Position numbers and translations under genes: made by a program. A DNA stretch of 64,000 nt from Algoriphagus zhangzhouensis (lineage in GTDB: Bacteria; Bacteroidota; Bacteroidia; Cytophagales; Cyclobacteriaceae), in contig NZ_FRXN01000001.1 in NCBI RefSeq assembly GCF_900148515.1, positions 496,001 to 560,000 on the forward strand, given 5' to 3'. The notes under the pieces were generated by a model. That model saw nothing but the letters and a program-made list of their open reading frames with translations, had not been told where the DNA came from and did no database searches. Below are positions 27,797 to 38,000 of this stretch, in pieces. Within the stretch, counting starts at the first letter, position 1. Every line of letters begins with the position of its first letter.

Positions 27797-30700
27797 ATGA
27801 AAAAGAACCCACGCTACTCCCTTAAACATCTTTCTGTTCGTGTTCCTTGGCATGACAACAGATGGAATGGAACCGTATGTAATTCCCCAGGATCTAATGG
27901 TGCATGTTTGATATTAAGGAACTGTGCTTTAAATCGAGATGATGAAAATGAAAAGAAGCATGCTGGTGAAAGCCTCGAACATCTAGACGAGAAGAATTAT
28001 CCGGTTTGCGTAGGGGAGCGGGCTACTTTCATGGCGCCTTTCGCTTTTTACAAAACTTTAAAGCATCCCTATATAAAATCTTCTCCAAGCACTCACGGAC
28101 ATCTAAAACCAACTAGCGTTCGATTTCCTTCATTCTCAGCAGCAGCTGTACCTTATTTATGGATGTTAAAAGGAAATGCTGAAGAAAAGAATGAGCTATT
28201 CGATCTTGGTTTCAATAAGGATATGGAACCAGAACTGGATTGGCAAAAGGGAAAACAAGATACCTCTGATAATTGGATTCAAGAGTCAGGAAATCAAAAA
28301 GCTATGTTGAATTGCTTTTTCGAACATTTAGATCCTGCCTCTTCGCTTATCCTTTTCTATGCCAAGCAAGTGCCTTTTGTTGAAGACAGTGGAAGAGTTC
28401 TAATAGGTGTAGGCCGCATTAAAGATATAAAGGAGTCAGAGTTGTATGATGGATCAAACAAGAAATTCTCAGCTGCATATTGGGAACATATGATACATCA
28501 TTCGATTCGTGATGATTTCAAGGATGGCTTTTTACTTCCTTACCATGATGCAATTGAATTTCAAAAAGAACACCCTGATTTTGATCCTGCAGAGTTAGCG
28601 GTTATTACACCTTCAGATAAAGTATTGGAATTTTCCTATGGCTCAGAGCATGTTTCCAGTGATTCAGCCATACGGACACTTTTATTATGTTCCAAGACCT
28701 TTGAAAAAGCGAATGAACTTGGGATTGGTAAAAATAATGATGGTATTCTGCAATGGATACATGACCGTGTTCATGAACTAGAAAAACTGAGAGGAGATTA
28801 CCCTGGAATGGGTGCAGCATTGTGCGCGCTTGGCCTTAGAAAAGGACATTTTATAGCTGCTGAAATTATTAATAGCATTAAAGAAAATGAAAACCCATGG
28901 TTAAAGTTTGATGAAGCTTTAGAAAACCCTTCCGCTGTCTTAAGTGATGCTACTGCCTCAGAACTTACCGGAATGGCTATTAAAACATATCAACGCTATC
29001 ACAAAAGAGATGATAAATCTCGTTTACATTTTCTCTATCTGCTCAGCCGTTTTGATATCACCCAGCAGCAAGCTGAAATACTTTGGTCACTTGACAAAAG
29101 GGCAGAATTGACAGAAGAAGATTTTGGAGATAAAGACTTTCTCGAGAATCCATACTTGATTTATCAAATCACCAGAAGATCTGAATTTCCTGTGGACCTC
29201 TCTACCATCGACCTTGGGCTTTATACTCCAACAAAAGGAACAGCGGTACTTCCCGACATTCATATCAAAGATGCGCTGGACGAACGCAGGTTAAAAGCTA
29301 TGACCATTATACTGTTGGAAAATGGAGCACTTGCGGGACATACACTATTGCCAAGGAAGGACATTATTAATAAAATCCATGAGATCAACTTTCATCCACT
29401 AGCTAAACCCAATAGCGATCATATGGAGGTGGCAGAAGATGTATTTGCAAGTCATATCCATATCACCGAAATGAAAAACGGGGAGGTGGCTTACCAACTG
29501 GATCGACTAAAAAAGACTCAGGAAATCATCAATGCCAAAGTAAAGAATAGCCTGAAAGGAGATCGTCTTGCTTTTCCTGCTGATTGGAGGTCTTTATTGG
29601 ATGAGGAACTAAGCGAACATACGAAGGGGGAACCTGATGAAGAAGAGCTAAAAGCTAGAGAAGAAAAAGCGGCAGCCTTGAAGGAAATTGCTGAATCGAG
29701 ATTCTCAGTCTTAATAGGTCCTGCAGGTACTGGTAAAACAACACTGTTAAGCATTCTGGCGAAACAATCGGAGATCAAAGGAAATGGCGTTTTGTTTTTA
29801 GCACCTACAGGTAAAGCCCGTGTTCGGATGGAAGAGCTTTCGCAGGGAACAGGTATTAAAGTGACCACTGTAGCTCAGTTTCTACTGAAGTATCATCGTT
29901 TCAATGGCAAGCTTCAGCAATACAAACTCTCGGATGAATACTGTGAAGGGACGTATCAGACAGTGATTTTAGATGAGTCATCTATGGTGACGGAAGAAAT
30001 GATGGCTACTCTGATGAATTGTTTTAAGGGAGTGAAACGATTTATTCTGGTAGGTGATCATAGACAATTACCCCCAATTGGCCCAGGAAGACCATTTAGG
30101 GACATTATTCAATACTTACTTCCTGAAGATTTGGAAAAGATATTTCCAAAAGTTGGAGCTGGGTATGCTGAGCTGACGGTAAGGAGACGGCAAGGGGGTA
30201 CCAAACGTGAAGACCTTCAACTCGCAGAATGGTTTAGTGGCAACGCCTTGGGCGCTGGTGAAGACCAAATTATAAATGATATTCTATCGGGTAAAGAGAG
30301 TCAATATTTGAAGCTGGTCAGTTGGAAGAATGAAGAGGATTTTGACAAACAATTAGAACAAGTACTTTCTAAAGAACTGAATTTGAAGAGTACAGGAGAC
30401 CCTAAGAAATCATTCAATATCTCTTTGGGATCATCTGATGGTTCTTATTTTAACTCTACTAAAGATGCTTTATATCGTAAGTTGGAGCCATCGATTAATA
30501 GGGTAGAAGACTGGCAAGTCTTGTCTCCTGTTAGAGAAAAGCCATTTGGAGTAAAAGCAATAAATAGAAAATTACATAAGCAGTTTCGCCAAGTTCAGGT
30601 AGACTATGTAAGTGGCAGACTTAAAAAAAATGACTATGATACCCCAAAACTACCCAAGGCACTGGGTACGGAGGAAGTAGTTTATGGTGATAAGGTAATT

Positions 30701-31585
30701 AACCTATCAAATCATAGACGAACGGATGTTTATCCAGATAACGGAATGTCATATATAGCCAATGGGGAGATTGGCTTAGTCGTGGGTCAATTCAAAAGTC
30801 CAAAAGTAAAAGGACAGCCCAAATTTACTCATGTGGAGTTTTCTTCTCAAAAGGGATTCACGTACACTTTTAAGTCCAGAGACTTTAAAGAAGAGGGAAA
30901 CAGTTCACTGGAATTAGCATATGCCATTACGGTACACAAGTCACAAGGAAGTGAGTTTGGCAAAGTATTCCTGATTATCCCGGACCCTTGTTTTCTGTTA
31001 ACGCGAGAGATGCTCTATACGGCACTCACACGGCAAAAGGACAAAGTAATTGTGCTCTATCAGGGAGATGCCTTTAAGATCAAAGAACTGTCTTCACCCA
31101 TTCATTCGGACACGCTGAGTAGGATTACCAACCTGTTCGAAGCGCCTGATATGGTGGAAAAAGATGGAAAGTACCTGGAGAAAAATCTGATCCACCAGGC
31201 CAGCGATGGCAAATTACTCAGATCAAAATCTGAATTGCTCATTTATCAGCAGTTCATCAACCATGGTATAGAAGCACTATATGAAAAAGACTTGGTGATC
31301 AGGGAAGTACAAAAGCTACCAGATTTCACCATCATGGATGAGTACTCCGACAAGGTCTATTATTGGGAGCATTGCGGTATGATGCACGACAAGGAGTACC
31401 GCGAGCGCTGGGCAGATAAATGCCAGTGGTATCGCGACAATGACATCCTACCTATAGAAGAGGGGGGGGGTAAAAATGGAATCCTAATCGCTACCTATGA
31501 TACGCCAGTGGAAATTAATGGAAAAACTTTTGGCGCCTTCTCCTTAAAAGAGGTGGATGAATTCATAAAACAAATTAAAGGATGA
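27797..31585 (+). CDS. RecD-like SF1 helicase with C-terminal PD-(D/E)XK-like nuclease
   Basis: A 1262-residue protein. Residues 1-600 are not recognisable as a known domain, except that a helical repeat-like region with AAA-like features precedes the motor; it contains no Walker motif. The SF1 helicase core has Walker A GPAGTGKTT (about 640-648), Walker B ILDESSMV (about 725), the GDHRQLPPIG motif III region and the C-terminal VHKSQGSEF (about 1045), most like RecD2/TraI motors. The last 90 residues have LPDFTI, then YYWEHCGMM, then a Lys 18 residues later, which fits a PD-(D/E)XK-type nuclease. It overlaps the next gene by 4 bases. A nine-G tract lies within the nuclease-like part. Confidence 0.75.
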   Translation: MKKNPRYSLKHLSVRVPWHDNRWNGTVCNSPGSNGACLILRNCALNRDDENEKKHAGESLEHLDEKNYPVCVGERATFMAPFAFYKTLKHPYIKSSPSTHGHLKPTSVRFPSFSAAAVPYLWMLKGNAEEKNELFDLGFNKDMEPELDWQKGKQDTSDNWIQESGNQKAMLNCFFEHLDPASSLILFYAKQVPFVEDSGRVLIGVGRIKDIKESELYDGSNKKFSAAYWEHMIHHSIRDDFKDGFLLPYHDAIEFQKEHPDFDPAELAVITPSDKVLEFSYGSEHVSSDSAIRTLLLCSKTFEKANELGIGKNNDGILQWIHDRVHELEKLRGDYPGMGAALCALGLRKGHFIAAEIINSIKENENPWLKFDEALENPSAVLSDATASELTGMAIKTYQRYHKRDDKSRLHFLYLLSRFDITQQQAEILWSLDKRAELTEEDFGDKDFLENPYLIYQITRRSEFPVDLSTIDLGLYTPTKGTAVLPDIHIKDALDERRLKAMTIILLENGALAGHTLLPRKDIINKIHEINFHPLAKPNSDHMEVAEDVFASHIHITEMKNGEVAYQLDRLKKTQEIINAKVKNSLKGDRLAFPADWRSLLDEELSEHTKGEPDEEELKAREEKAAALKEIAESRFSVLIGPAGTGKTTLLSILAKQSEIKGNGVLFLAPTGKARVRMEELSQGTGIKVTTVAQFLLKYHRFNGKLQQYKLSDEYCEGTYQTVILDESSMVTEEMMATLMNCFKGVKRFILVGDHRQLPPIGPGRPFRDIIQYLLPEDLEKIFPKVGAGYAELTVRRRQGGTKREDLQLAEWFSGNALGAGEDQIINDILSGKESQYLKLVSWKNEEDFDKQLEQVLSKELNLKSTGDPKKSFNISLGSSDGSYFNSTKDALYRKLEPSINRVEDWQVLSPVREKPFGVKAINRKLHKQFRQVQVDYVSGRLKKNDYDTPKLPKALGTEEVVYGDKVINLSNHRRTDVYPDNGMSYIANGEIGLVVGQFKSPKVKGQPKFTHVEFSSQKGFTYTFKSRDFKEEGNSSLELAYAITVHKSQGSEFGKVFLIIPDPCFLLTREMLYTALTRQKDKVIVLYQGDAFKIKELSSPIHSDTLSRITNLFEAPDMVEKDGKYLEKNLIHQASDGKLLRSKSELLIYQQFINHGIEALYEKDLVIREVQKLPDFTIMDEYSDKVYYWEHCGMMHDKEYRERWADKCQWYRDNDILPIEEGGGKNGILIATYDTPVEINGKTFGAFSLKEVDEFIKQIKG
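31462..31470 (+). repeat. Nine-guanine homopolymer in the helicase-nuclease gene
   Basis: Nine consecutive G (codons GAG GGG GGG GGT) at about residue 1222 of the helicase-nuclease. Gain of one G gives an immediate TAA; loss of one gives TAA after about eight codons. Either change would remove the last ~40 residues and uncouple the overlap with hsdS. This is a candidate phase-variation tract. Confidence 0.6.
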
Positions 31586-32943
31586 GCGAAGCAGCGACAC
31601 AGATGAATCAGAAGGTAGAAGAAATGCCAGGCTATAAATACACTAAACTCGGTTGGATCCCGGAGGAATGGGAATTAGTTCCAGTGAAATTATTTGGAAA
31701 GGTAGTTACAGGAAGTACCCCCAAAACTGTAAATAAAGAATATTATACTGGGGAGTTTTTATTCGTATCTCCTGCAGATATGAACGGGGTTAAATACGTT
31801 GAACGGACGGAAAAACGGCTTTCCAAGTCTGGTTATAATACAGGGAGAAAAATCAATAAAGGATCGCCATTATTTGTTTCAATTGGATCTACAATAGGAA
31901 AAACTGCAATTGCTGGAGCTGATTTGGTTACGAATCAGCAAATCAATGCAGTAGTTCCAAACAATGATAATTCAGGTGAATATCTGTATTATCAGTTAAC
32001 CTTAAATAACTTAAGGTTTAAGAGAATTGCTGGAAATCAAGCTGTTCCAATATTGAACAAATCAACTTTTCAAAGCATTTCGATTTTTCGAGCTCCACTT
32101 CCCGAACAACAAAAAATCGCACAAATCCTCAGCACGTGGGACAAGGCCATCGCCAAAACCGAACAGCTTATCACCAAAAAGCAGGAACGCAAAAAAGGCT
32201 TAATGCAGCAGCTCTTGACTGGTAAGAAGCGGTTTAAGGAGTTTGTTAAATCAGACAAAATGAAGGAAACAAAATTGGGTTGGATTCCTGAAGATTGGCA
32301 AGTGAAAAAAGTATCTGATGTCTTCGATTTTCTTTCAACCAATTCTTTTTCCAGAAGTCAAATGCATTATGATGTTTCGGAAAATAGCATTTACAATATC
32401 CATTATGGTGATATTCATGCAACTTATAAGGAAGCAATTTTAGATTTCAATATCGAGGAATCAGTGCCAATTATCTCTGATGAGATAGAAATTTCTAATT
32501 CAGCGACTTTTTTAAATGATGGTGATGTGATTATTGCTGATGCCTCCGAAGATTATAAAGGTGTTGGAGAGGCAATCGAGCTAAAAAACATAAATGAAAA
32601 GAAAGTATTAGCGGGGCTTCACACATTTGCATTAAGAGATAAATCCTCCCTGACCAGCATTGGTTTTAGAGCCTATATTTTTAAGAATCCCAAAGTATCA
32701 AAGGCATTAAAAGTCATAGCCACAGGTAGTAAAGTGTTTGGCATATCAAAAGCTAATTTGCAAAAATTTGAATTGATTTTACCTCTTATCCAGGAGCAAC
32801 AAAGAATTGCCTATGTTTTTTCATCTGCTATTCAGGAAATATCCTTCCTTCAAAATCAGCTGGACAGGCTTAAAGAACAGAAAAAGGGATTGATGCAGAA
32901 GTTATTGACTGGTGAAGTGAGAGTTAAAATTAATGAGACATGA
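31582..32943 (+). CDS. hsdS: Type I restriction-modification specificity subunit HsdS (two TRDs)
   Basis: A 453-residue complete specificity subunit. It shows two target-recognition domains, each opened by the repeated TKLGWIPEEW / TKLGWIPEDW segment and each closed by a helical linker (KKGLMQQLLTG and KKGLMQKLLTG). The duplicated joints at DNA level (31640 and 32265 regions) would allow recombinational swapping of TRDs. The start ATG overlaps the helicase stop by 4 bases and its own stop overlaps the following TM gene by 4 bases, so it is translationally coupled to both. The target sequence cannot be predicted from TRDs alone. Confidence 0.93.
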   Translation: MSEAATQMNQKVEEMPGYKYTKLGWIPEEWELVPVKLFGKVVTGSTPKTVNKEYYTGEFLFVSPADMNGVKYVERTEKRLSKSGYNTGRKINKGSPLFVSIGSTIGKTAIAGADLVTNQQINAVVPNNDNSGEYLYYQLTLNNLRFKRIAGNQAVPILNKSTFQSISIFRAPLPEQQKIAQILSTWDKAIAKTEQLITKKQERKKGLMQQLLTGKKRFKEFVKSDKMKETKLGWIPEDWQVKKVSDVFDFLSTNSFSRSQMHYDVSENSIYNIHYGDIHATYKEAILDFNIEESVPIISDEIEISNSATFLNDGDVIIADASEDYKGVGEAIELKNINEKKVLAGLHTFALRDKSSLTSIGFRAYIFKNPKVSKALKVIATGSKVFGISKANLQKFELILPLIQEQQRIAYVFSSAIQEISFLQNQLDRLKEQKKGLMQKLLTGEVRVKINET

Positions 32944-33530
32944 AAGTAAAAGATGAACATGAAGGAATAGACATAGCCATTATTGTAGTCATTGTTATCT
33001 ACAATCTCAGTTTATTACTGTTTACACTCTTTTGGCTATTTACTAATGCATTTGTGGATGCTAAAAGTAGTCTCTCTGATTTGACAAACTTCTCGATAAA
33101 TGAAAACATAACCTATGGATTATTTCTTTCGGGTGTTCTTGGAGGTGCATTCTATTGCCTGCGAGCAGTTTATCAAAGACTTGGCGAAGCATATACACCT
33201 ATCGATTTAGAGGATGGCAAAATTAAGCCCAATAAGACATTTAATGCTCGGGTTTGGTTCTTCTGGTTTCTTTATAGGCCGATTCAAGGAGGTGTGTTAG
33301 CACTGATTTTATTGACGCTTGTAAATAGCAGTCTCATCACTTTGGAAACCATTTCTGAAGAAAGCTTCAAGTCGTATTACACACTAATTGCACTAGGGTT
33401 TCTTGCTGGATTTGGAAGTCATGAGTTGATTCATAAGATCCAAGAAGTAATTCAAGTATTATTTGCTAAGTCCAACGTGAAGCCTTCTGATACCAAGCAA
33501 AAGATCAAAAATAATAAAGGAGAAAATTAA
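32940..33530 (+). CDS. Four-TM membrane protein of the restriction operon
   Basis: A 196-residue integral membrane protein with four predicted TM segments (about residues 11-33, 58-78, 103-125 and 141-160) and a basic C-terminal tail. An amphipathic loop with FYCLRAVYQRLGEAY lies between TM2 and TM3. No named family is recognised. The ATG overlaps the hsdS stop by 4 bases, and the stop is immediately followed by the ATG of the MBL-fold gene. Its position suggests it works with the next two products, perhaps as the membrane part of an effector. Confidence 0.7.
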   Translation: MKVKDEHEGIDIAIIVVIVIYNLSLLLFTLFWLFTNAFVDAKSSLSDLTNFSINENITYGLFLSGVLGGAFYCLRAVYQRLGEAYTPIDLEDGKIKPNKTFNARVWFFWFLYRPIQGGVLALILLTLVNSSLITLETISEESFKSYYTLIALGFLAGFGSHELIHKIQEVIQVLFAKSNVKPSDTKQKIKNNKGEN

Positions 33531-34406
33531 ATGACATATATAACAAGATTTAGAGCATATCAATTGGATTCAGCAGGATCGCTGTTTTCATATTATAAAG
33601 AAGGCCAGTTTACCTTAGTTGAGGCAAGGTTGCCAAAAGGAGGAATTGAAGTTCTAGAGGAAGAACTAGCTATTTGTGGAGTGGATCAAATCAATGTACT
33701 TCATATAACAAGTTGGGATACAGATCATATGAGGTTTCTAGAATTAACTCAAATTCTAAACAAATTTAGGCCTGATTTAATTGAAGTTCCTAGCTATGAA
33801 CCTGAAAGTGAAGAAGGAAAAAGAAACAAAAGAGTTCTTGAGGGTTATGATGAGATCCATAGCAAATATGTGAAAAACGTTCGATATTGTACACAATCTT
33901 GGTTTAAGGGACTCTCAGTTGCAGCTGCAAAAGGAACGAACCATGTTGTTTGCCCATCAGAATTTGAAGGCGATTGTAAGAATGATATGAGCTTAATAAA
34001 ATTGTTCAGATCTGGTGGCTTCAATGTGTCATCATTTGGAGATTGTGAATCAAGGGAAATTTCAGATCGTCTTGGACGAAGCTCGATATTTACTTCAGAA
34101 TTGGATGTGATGATTTTGGCACATCACGGGGCTAATAATGGATTTACAAATGAAGAATTTCTTAAAAGGACAAATCCCATATTGGCAGTTTGTAATTCAA
34201 ATTATGACAACCAATACGAACATCCTAAGCAAGAAATTAGAGATATTCTGTTTAAGCTAAAGATACCAGTTTTCACTACTAAAACTGGAGATATCATAAT
34301 ATATCAACAAATTGGCAGCTCCAGAGCAGAGGTATTTAATTTGATTTCTGATAATCTAAAACTTTCATCAAAAGGAACCTTTACTCCCAAAAGATTTAAA
34401 CCATGA
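33531..34406 (+). CDS. ComEC/Rec2-like metallo-beta-lactamase-fold protein
   Basis: A 291-residue protein with the MBL fold in ComEC-type form. The metal motif HITSWDTDHMRF (about residues 56-67) replaces the usual HxHxDH, a second His pair is in ILAHHGANNGF (about 195-203), and the C-terminal CNSNYDNQYEHPKQEIRDIL with VFTTKTGDIII matches ComEC nucleases. No TM is present, so the protein is cytoplasmic or recruited by its membrane neighbours. It could be a nuclease or phosphodiesterase. The stop overlaps the following start by 4 bases. The variant first motif might alter metal binding. Confidence 0.75.
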   Translation: MTYITRFRAYQLDSAGSLFSYYKEGQFTLVEARLPKGGIEVLEEELAICGVDQINVLHITSWDTDHMRFLELTQILNKFRPDLIEVPSYEPESEEGKRNKRVLEGYDEIHSKYVKNVRYCTQSWFKGLSVAAAKGTNHVVCPSEFEGDCKNDMSLIKLFRSGGFNVSSFGDCESREISDRLGRSSIFTSELDVMILAHHGANNGFTNEEFLKRTNPILAVCNSNYDNQYEHPKQEIRDILFKLKIPVFTTKTGDIIIYQQIGSSRAEVFNLISDNLKLSSKGTFTPKRFKP

Positions 34407-35095
34407 TAAAGCAAAACCAAATAGTTGTTTTGCAAAACACCAAAGAAGGTTTGGTAATTGATACAGTCTATAATCAAAATGATACATTATATATTGATTT
34501 CTTTAACAAGACAACAATAGAAATTCCTTCCAAGAGATTAGAAGTAAATACTTATCTCCCAGAAAAGGGAGGATTAGAGATTTTTTCATTGTGGGCAATT
34601 ATAATTGGAGGAATTGCAGGATTGATCGGTGCCTTCGTAGCATTTTACCAATTGTTTAAAAAGGATACTGAGAAACAGATTCAACTGAATGAGTTAAAAA
34701 ATCAAACAGAGCAATTGATTAAACAAAATCATCTTTTTGAGAAAAGAATTAGGATGTCTGTGAGGCCATTGATTTGGACAAATGGTTCAGGAATCCGTCC
34801 ATCTGAAAGAGAATTTCATGTGGATGTTGATAATATGGGGCAATTAGCATTTCTTGATTCTATAGATTTTTTAGATGGAGACACTGTAGAAATTAGTCAC
34901 TGGAACGGTAAATATGTTCCGATAGAAAAAGAGAAGGGGAATATCAAAATTACTGGAATGTATGGAGGTTTAGATCCTGAAGAAATGAGTTTCCGATTTG
35001 TAATAAAGTATCATGATACAGAGAATTATAAATACGAAACAGAATTTGAGTGGAAAAATAGGCATGCCAGAGTAGTAGAAACAAGAGAATTATAA
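34403..35095 (+). CDS. Single-TM, coiled-coil protein of the restriction operon
   Basis: A 230-residue protein. The first 50 residues look like a small beta domain (IVVLQNTKEGLVIDTVY). One TM segment follows (about residues 61-83), then a short coiled coil (about 85-110) and a beta-rich C-terminal domain that contains several acidic stretches and ends in FEWKNRHARVVET. No family is recognised. It starts within the 3' end of the MBL gene (4-base overlap) and ends 2 bases before hsdR, so it is part of the same unit. It could be a membrane anchor or sensor for the MBL protein. Confidence 0.65.
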   Translation: MIKQNQIVVLQNTKEGLVIDTVYNQNDTLYIDFFNKTTIEIPSKRLEVNTYLPEKGGLEIFSLWAIIIGGIAGLIGAFVAFYQLFKKDTEKQIQLNELKNQTEQLIKQNHLFEKRIRMSVRPLIWTNGSGIRPSEREFHVDVDNMGQLAFLDSIDFLDGDTVEISHWNGKYVPIEKEKGNIKITGMYGGLDPEEMSFRFVIKYHDTENYKYETEFEWKNRHARVVETREL

Positions 35096-35097
35096 AG

Positions 35098-38000
35098 ATG
35101 ACTAACTATACAGAATGGACTGATTCACAAAACCCTGCATTAATCCTCTTAAGGAAACTAGGCTGGCAATACCTCACACCAAAGCAATGTGAGCAGGAGA
35201 GAGGTGGTATCTTATCCAATGTAGTTCTAGAGCAAATTCTGGAAAAACAATTGCTTAAAATCAATGAATTTGACTATAAAGGGAAGGTCTATGATTTTTC
35301 ACAAAGCAGTTTGCAATCTGCCATAAACGCATTAAAAAATGTCCCAGACGAAGGACTTGTCCGCACGAATGAACAAATCTATGATTTGCTTACCCTTGGC
35401 AAAAGTTTTACAGAGAACATTCAAGGGGATCAAAAGGCATTTACACTAAAGTACATTGATTGGGAAAATGTAAACAATAACGTATATCATGTAACTGACG
35501 AATACGTGGTGGAAGGTGTAAAAAGTACACGTCGACCAGATATCGTTTTGTTTGTGAATGGAATTCCGTTTGTGCTGTTGGAAAACAAGCGTAGAGATAA
35601 GAATGAATCCATAGAAGAAGGAATCTCACAGCATATCAGAAATCAACGGAAGGATCAAGGAGCTCCGCGTATTTTTCACTATGCCCAACTACTGCTGGCA
35701 GTTCAACCTAATTTGGTAAAATATGGCGTGACAGGAACTCCGTTAAAATTCTGGTCAGTCTGGAAGGAAGACAATCAAAAACAGACAGAGAAAACATTAA
35801 AATCAAAGGCTTATGACACAGAACCAGAAAGCCGATTAGCGACTCAGCAAGACCAATCTATTGTTTCTTTATGTGATCCTGCCAGAGTGATGGAGTTGGT
35901 TTACAAATTCATTGTATTTGACGGACCACAAAAAAAAATTGCTCGATACCAGCAATATTTTGCAGTGAAAGAATCACTTAATCGCATTAAGCAAACTGAT
36001 GAATCTGGTGTTCGAAAAGGTGGGGTAATTTGGCATACACAAGGAAGTGGAAAATCATTGACCATGGTAATGCTCTCTAAGTCCATTGCCTTGGAAGAAT
36101 CTATCAAGGATCCCAGAATAATATTAGTTACAGATCGTATTAGTCTGGATAAGCAGATATACAAAACATTTTTGAATTGTGGTAAGAATGTCAAAAAAGC
36201 TAAATCTGGAAATGACTTGATTGAATTGCTCAAAGACAAAGGCAACGAAAATATCACATCAATACTAGACAAGTTCCAGACTGCACTAAAGAGAAAGGAT
36301 TTTAAGGATTATTCTAAAAACCTTTTCGTTTTGGTTGATGAAAGTCATAGAGGACAGTATGGTTCTGCCCATGCGAAAATGAAATCAATGCTGCCAAATG
36401 CCTCCTATATAGGTTTTACAGGTACGCCTTTGCTTAAATCTGAAAAGAGCACAGCTAGAAAGTTTGGTGGATTTATTCATAAGTACACCATAGATCAAGC
36501 CGTTGCAGACGAAGCTGTTTTACCTTTACTTTATGAAGGTCGATCAGCAAAGCTTAGTGTAAATCGGCAGCAACTTGATAAGGGATTCGAAAGACTTGCA
36601 GCACCCTTATCGGAAGAGGCGCAAAAAGACTTAAAAAAGAAATTTGCTACCATTTCCAAGATCTATGATTCAGAGCAAGTAGTTGAAGAGATTGCCTTTG
36701 ATATTTCGAAACATTTCTGCGAAAATTGGCAAGGAACAGGGTTTAAAGCTCAATTAGCCGTACCAAAAATTGATACTGCAATTAGATATCAACAATACTT
36801 TGAAAATCAAACTAACCCAGCATTACGGATCAATTCAAGAGTAGTCTTTACTCCACCCGATAGTCGATCAGATTATGAGGATGTTTGGAAAGAAGCAAGT
36901 AGTGAAGCTAAGAAGTATTGGAATAGTTTGATGGATAAGTTTCGGGGACAAGAAGAATATGAAACAGATTCTGTTGATCGATTTAAGGATGAATCCAATC
37001 AGGTCGAACTAATAATTGTCATTAGTAAATTATTGACTGGATTCGATGCTCCACGAAATACAGTATTGTACTTAGCAAAACCACTTGTAGAACATAATTT
37101 ATTGCAAGCGATTGCACGAGTAAATAGACTTTTTGAAGGAAAGGAATTTGGATACATCATCGACTATGTAGGAATTCTAGGCAAGCTTGATGAAGCATTA
37201 ACCCAATACAGTGCATTTGAGGGGTATGAAGAGGAAGACCTAAAAGGAACTGTAGTAGATATTCTTACAGAAATCCGAAAAGTTCCGTCGCGGCTTGCTG
37301 ATTTATGGGAGATATTTAAAGGAATCTCTAAAAAGGACTTGGAGGCGATGGAAAGGTATTTAGGTCCCAAAGATATTAGAGATAGCTTTTATCAAAAACT
37401 CTCTGTATTTGCAAGAGTCCTTCAGGTTGCATTATCGTCTGATGAATTTTATAAGGAGTATAATGACAATGAAATTCAAGAGTTCAAAAATGAGTTGAAG
37501 TTCTTTCAAAAGATGAAAACATCAGTTCAAAACAGATATGCTGAAGTAGTTAGTTACAAGGAGTATGAACCAAGAGTAAGAAAACTCCTTGATACTTATG
37601 TCGGGGCTGACTATGTGGAAAAAATGACTGAGGAAGTTAATATTTTTGATCAAGCTATGGTAAATGAAGCTTTGGCTGTCTATGGGAAAACCCCGGCATC
37701 AAAAGCTGATATGATTGCGCATCAGATGAAGAAAGTCATTACAGAAAATATGGAGAAGGATGAAGCTTTTTACAAAAAATTTTCTGAGTTAATTGAAGAC
37801 ACAATAAAGGCGTTTCGAGAAGGAAGAATTGATGAAAAGGAGTATTTGGAAAGAATCCTAAGAAATAGAAATGATCTCCAGACTGGGCATCAAGAAGGGT
37901 TACCTAAAATACTTTCGGACAAAACAGAAGCTAGGGCTTTTTATGGTGCACTAACTGAAGTGTTGGGTATTTCACATGAAAAAGAGGAATTAAAAAATAT

